A stretch of 7,880 bases of DNA, from positions 1 through 7,880 of the forward strand of contig VGPI01000091.1 in the NCBI GenBank assembly GCA_016875595.1. Direction: 5' to 3'. The number at the start of each line of letters is the position of its first letter. The stretch's first letter is position 1. Origin of the DNA: Candidatus Cloacimonadota bacterium (GTDB lineage: Bacteria > Cloacimonadota > Cloacimonadia > Cloacimonadales > Cloacimonadaceae). Position numbers and translations under genes: made by a program. The notes below the pieces were generated by a model, which made no database searches, was not told the origin of the DNA, and worked only from the letters and a program-made list of their open reading frames with translations. Shown here piece after piece: positions 6,155-7,880 of the stretch.

Positions 6155-6540
6155 TTATGGCATCGAGTTATGACCAATGATCCCAAACTCCCTGTTAACG
6201 CATAAAAGCCGAATCCGAAAACTCGCCCGGAGGAGTTACCGGATAGAATGCCTTGGTTTTGTCTCATGATCGCTTCGAGATCGCTTCGAGCACTCGAGGG
6301 ATCTCGAAGCGATCTCGAGGCGAAAGCAAAGGAATTGATCTATGAGCACAGTCGGATAATGCCATGAACTAACCTGACGTCATGGATAAGGATTCCGGCG
6401 ACATATCTGATGCATGCTTTTAACCGGACTGAGGTGAAAGTAGTGGATATCAACTGTTTGAATAGGTCCCAGACCAGCGTTTGGATACCGGTTACGAGAT
6501 CTCCGGGTGAACGAAGGAAGCTTCTCGGTTCAGGCATCGA
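6155..6540. other. Gene-poor stretch between the gene fragment and the GDH terminator
   Basis: I find no credible intact gene here. A 65-codon minus-strand frame (6340-6537) and a plus-strand frame (6410-6625) overlap each other and either the GDH terminator or the GDH gene. Neither has an RBS or a recognisable domain. No tRNA, tmRNA, SRP RNA or CRISPR repeat is visible. The only distinct structure is the hairpin at 6268-6314. The stretch is best read as decayed DNA or a long intergenic spacer. Confidence 0.5.
6268..6314. repeat. Tandem 11-bp repeat forming a 15-bp perfect palindromic hairpin
   Basis: Two head-to-tail copies of GATCGCTTCGA (6268-6278, 6279-6289) are followed by the inverted copy. 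GATCGCTTCGAGATC (6268-6282) pairs perfectly with GATCTCGAAGCGATC (6300-6314) around a 17-nt loop. The second copy can pair instead (6279-6290 with 6303-6314, 12 bp), so two mutually exclusive folds exist. It is not followed by a T-run and is over 280 bp from the GDH stop, behind that gene's own terminator. It may be a dispersed intergenic palindrome (REP/MITE-like) or a protein-binding site. One copy in one window cannot decide this. Confidence 0.7.
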
Positions 6541-6573
6541 AAAAGACCTTGAATTTGAATCTTCAAGGTCTTA
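6541..6573 (-). terminator. Intrinsic terminator of the glutamate dehydrogenase gene
   Basis: An 11-bp perfect stem (AAGACCTTGAA at 6544-6554, TTCAAGGTCTT at 6563-6573) has an 8-nt loop. It lies 26 bp after the dehydrogenase stop and, read on the minus strand, ends in a run of T residues (complement of A at 6541-6545). Confidence 0.9.
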
Positions 6574-6599
6574 TAATCCGAGATCTGAGATTGAACTTA

Positions 6600-7880
6600 T
6601 TATACCAGTCCCTGATCCATCATAGCGTTGGCGACCTTGATGAAACCTGCGATATTGGCACCTTTCACATAATTGGTATAACCGTCACTTTCCGCACCGT
6701 ATTTCCGGCATGCTTCATGAATACTGATCATGATCTGATGGAGTTTGCTATCCACCTCGCTGCGTGACCAATTCAGCCGCATGCTGTTCTGAGTCATTTC
6801 CAGACCGGATGTGGATACGCCACCGGCATTGGCTGCTTTACCTGGACCATAGAGTATCCTGGCTTTCAGGAATACCTCAATAGCCTCCGGGGTGCAGGGC
6901 ATATTGGCACCTTCGCTGACGCAGATACAGCCATTCTGGACCAGATTTCTGGCATCTTCGACATCCAGTTCGTTTTGAATGGCACAGGGCAGAGCCACAT
7001 CGACCGGGACTTCCCAGGGGCGTTTGCCTTCAAAGAACCGGGCATTGGGATACCTGTCCACATAATCTATGACGCGGTCATTGTTGGAGGCGCGAAGCTC
7101 CAACATATAATCGATCTTGTCGTCACTGATCCCTTCCTCGTCGAGGATATAACCGTCAGGACCGGAAAGGGTGATGACCCTGCCACCCAGATCGTTCACT
7201 TTCTGCGCCGCACCCCAGGCAACGTTACCGAACCCCGAGATGGCTACTTTCTTTCCTTCAAAGGTCTGATTATGGGTTTTGAGCATTTCTTCCGCAAAGT
7301 ACACCACGCCATAACCGGTAGCTTCAGGACGGATCAAGCTACCACCCCAATTAAGTCCTTTGCCGGTCAGGACGCCGGTGAATTCATTGACAAGTTTCTT
7401 GTACATGCCATACATATATCCGATCTCGCGTCCGCCCACGCCGATGTCTCCGGCGGGAACATCAGTATTGGGACCCACGTGACGAAATAGTTCGCTCATA
7501 AATGCCTGGCAAAAGCGCATGATCTCGGCATCGGATTTACCTTTGGCGTCAAAGTCCGAGCCACCTTTGCCTCCGCCCATGGGCAGGGTGGTCAAACTGT
7601 TCTTGAAGATCTGTTCAAAGCCCAGGAATTTGAGGGTGGACAGATTTACGCTGGGGTGAAAACGGATGCCGCCTTTATAAGGACCGATGGCACTATTAAA
7701 CTGCACCCGGTAACCCCGGTTCACATGTACAACACCCTTGTCGTCCATCCAGGGTACACGGAAGATGAGGACGCGTTCCGGCTCCACGATCCTTTCCAGG
7801 ATATTGCCTTTGACAAATCTGGGATTCTCGATATAGACATCCCATATTGATTCCACTACCTCATGCACCGCTTGCAAAAA
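6600..7880 (-). CDS. gdhA: Glutamate dehydrogenase, probably NAD-dependent (N-terminal ~20 residues outside window)
   Basis: The enzyme reversibly deaminates L-glutamate to 2-oxoglutarate and ammonia and is a cytoplasmic hexamer. The window shows 426 residues. By alignment from memory with E. coli GdhA, about 20-23 N-terminal residues are missing, giving the usual length near 448. Numbering from the codon at 7877: the substrate and catalytic lysines are K68 (IGPYKGG), K92 (FKN) and K104 (PMGGGKGGSDFD), the catalytic aspartate is D144 (DVPAGDIGVGG), and the dinucleotide loop is GFGNVAWG (215-222). The coenzyme pocket has F216 and, after the second strand, SGPDG (238-242). This matches Clostridium symbiosum NAD-GDH (F238, P262, D263, same 24/25 spacing) rather than E. 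coli (GSGNVA). I therefore infer NAD preference and a catabolic role in glutamate fermentation. The TTG at 7877 is an internal Leu, not a start, since the frame continues to the window edge. The symbol reflects the family; the NAD-type would also be called gdh or gluD. Confidence 0.95.
   Translation of the reverse strand, partial: FLQAVHEVVESIWDVYIENPRFVKGNILERIVEPERVLIFRVPWMDDKGVVHVNRGYRVQFNSAIGPYKGGIRFHPSVNLSTLKFLGFEQIFKNSLTTLPMGGGKGGSDFDAKGKSDAEIMRFCQAFMSELFRHVGPNTDVPAGDIGVGGREIGYMYGMYKKLVNEFTGVLTGKGLNWGGSLIRPEATGYGVVYFAEEMLKTHNQTFEGKKVAISGFGNVAWGAAQKVNDLGGRVITLSGPDGYILDEEGISDDKIDYMLELRASNNDRVIDYVDRYPNARFFEGKRPWEVPVDVALPCAIQNELDVEDARNLVQNGCICVSEGANMPCTPEAIEVFLKARILYGPGKAANAGGVSTSGLEMTQNSMRLNWSRSEVDSKLHQIMISIHEACRKYGAESDGYTNYVKGANIAGFIKVANAMMDQGLV

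Noticed and set aside
6268..6314. Possible CRISPR mini-array
   Set aside because: The 11-bp copies are directly adjacent with no spacer, and there is no cas gene in the window.
6340..6537. 65-codon minus-strand frame upstream of the gene fragment
   Set aside because: No RBS and no recognisable domain, and its start lies in the GDH terminator region. Possibly decayed coding DNA, but I cannot support it.
6410..6625. 71-codon plus-strand frame
   Set aside because: It crosses the GDH terminator and overlaps the GDH 3' end. No RBS or known motif.

Overview
This window looks like chromosomal DNA from an uncultured or poorly characterised bacterium of the FCB superphylum. Candidatus Cloacimonadota (Cloacimonas/Syntrophosphaera-type anaerobes) is my best guess. 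The reasons are a secreted protein ending in an NPFNPATTI-type C-terminal sorting domain, a PEGA-domain protein beside a Ser/Thr kinase, a PqqL-like secreted M16 peptidase, and a catabolic-looking glutamate dehydrogenase. Base composition looks close to half GC by eye. The phylum is an inference from gene style; no rRNA or other marker gene is present.

Layout. Positions 1-268 (+) hold the 3' end of a Tyr/Pro-linker plus PEGA-domain gene. It is followed after 69 bp by a complete membrane-anchored Ser/Thr protein kinase (338-1735, +). The kinase converges on a 940-residue secreted M16 metallopeptidase (1911-4733, -). The 175-bp gap between the two stops contains three stem-loops. Upstream of the peptidase, a strong intrinsic terminator (4807-4844) separates it from an adhesin-like or cell-surface protein fragment with a C-terminal sorting domain (4860-5837, -). 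Next is a gene-poor stretch (about 5861-6540) that contains a decayed helical-protein fragment, a 12-bp inverted repeat pair and an unusual tandem/palindromic hairpin. Last is a second strong terminator (6541-6573) and a glutamate dehydrogenase (6600 to the window edge, -) whose first 20 or so codons lie outside.

How the genes relate. The PEGA protein and the kinase are codirectional and close, so they may form one signalling/envelope unit. The kinase has four predicted membrane helices after its catalytic domain and no PASTA or PEGA sensor of its own. The peptidase, sorting-domain protein and dehydrogenase share a strand, but terminators separate them, so I read them as independent transcription units. 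The dehydrogenase carries the coenzyme-pocket residues of the NAD-dependent Clostridium symbiosum enzyme rather than those of E. coli GdhA, which fits amino-acid fermentation.

Novelty. I see no convincing new multi-gene system here. The stretch most worth a second look is 5861-6314. There a helical ORF with no start and a sorting-domain ORF with no signal peptide meet within a few bases, apparently two broken genes joined end to end, close to an unexplained palindromic repeat. The kinase with a four-helix C-terminal membrane domain is the best candidate for a less-described protein architecture.
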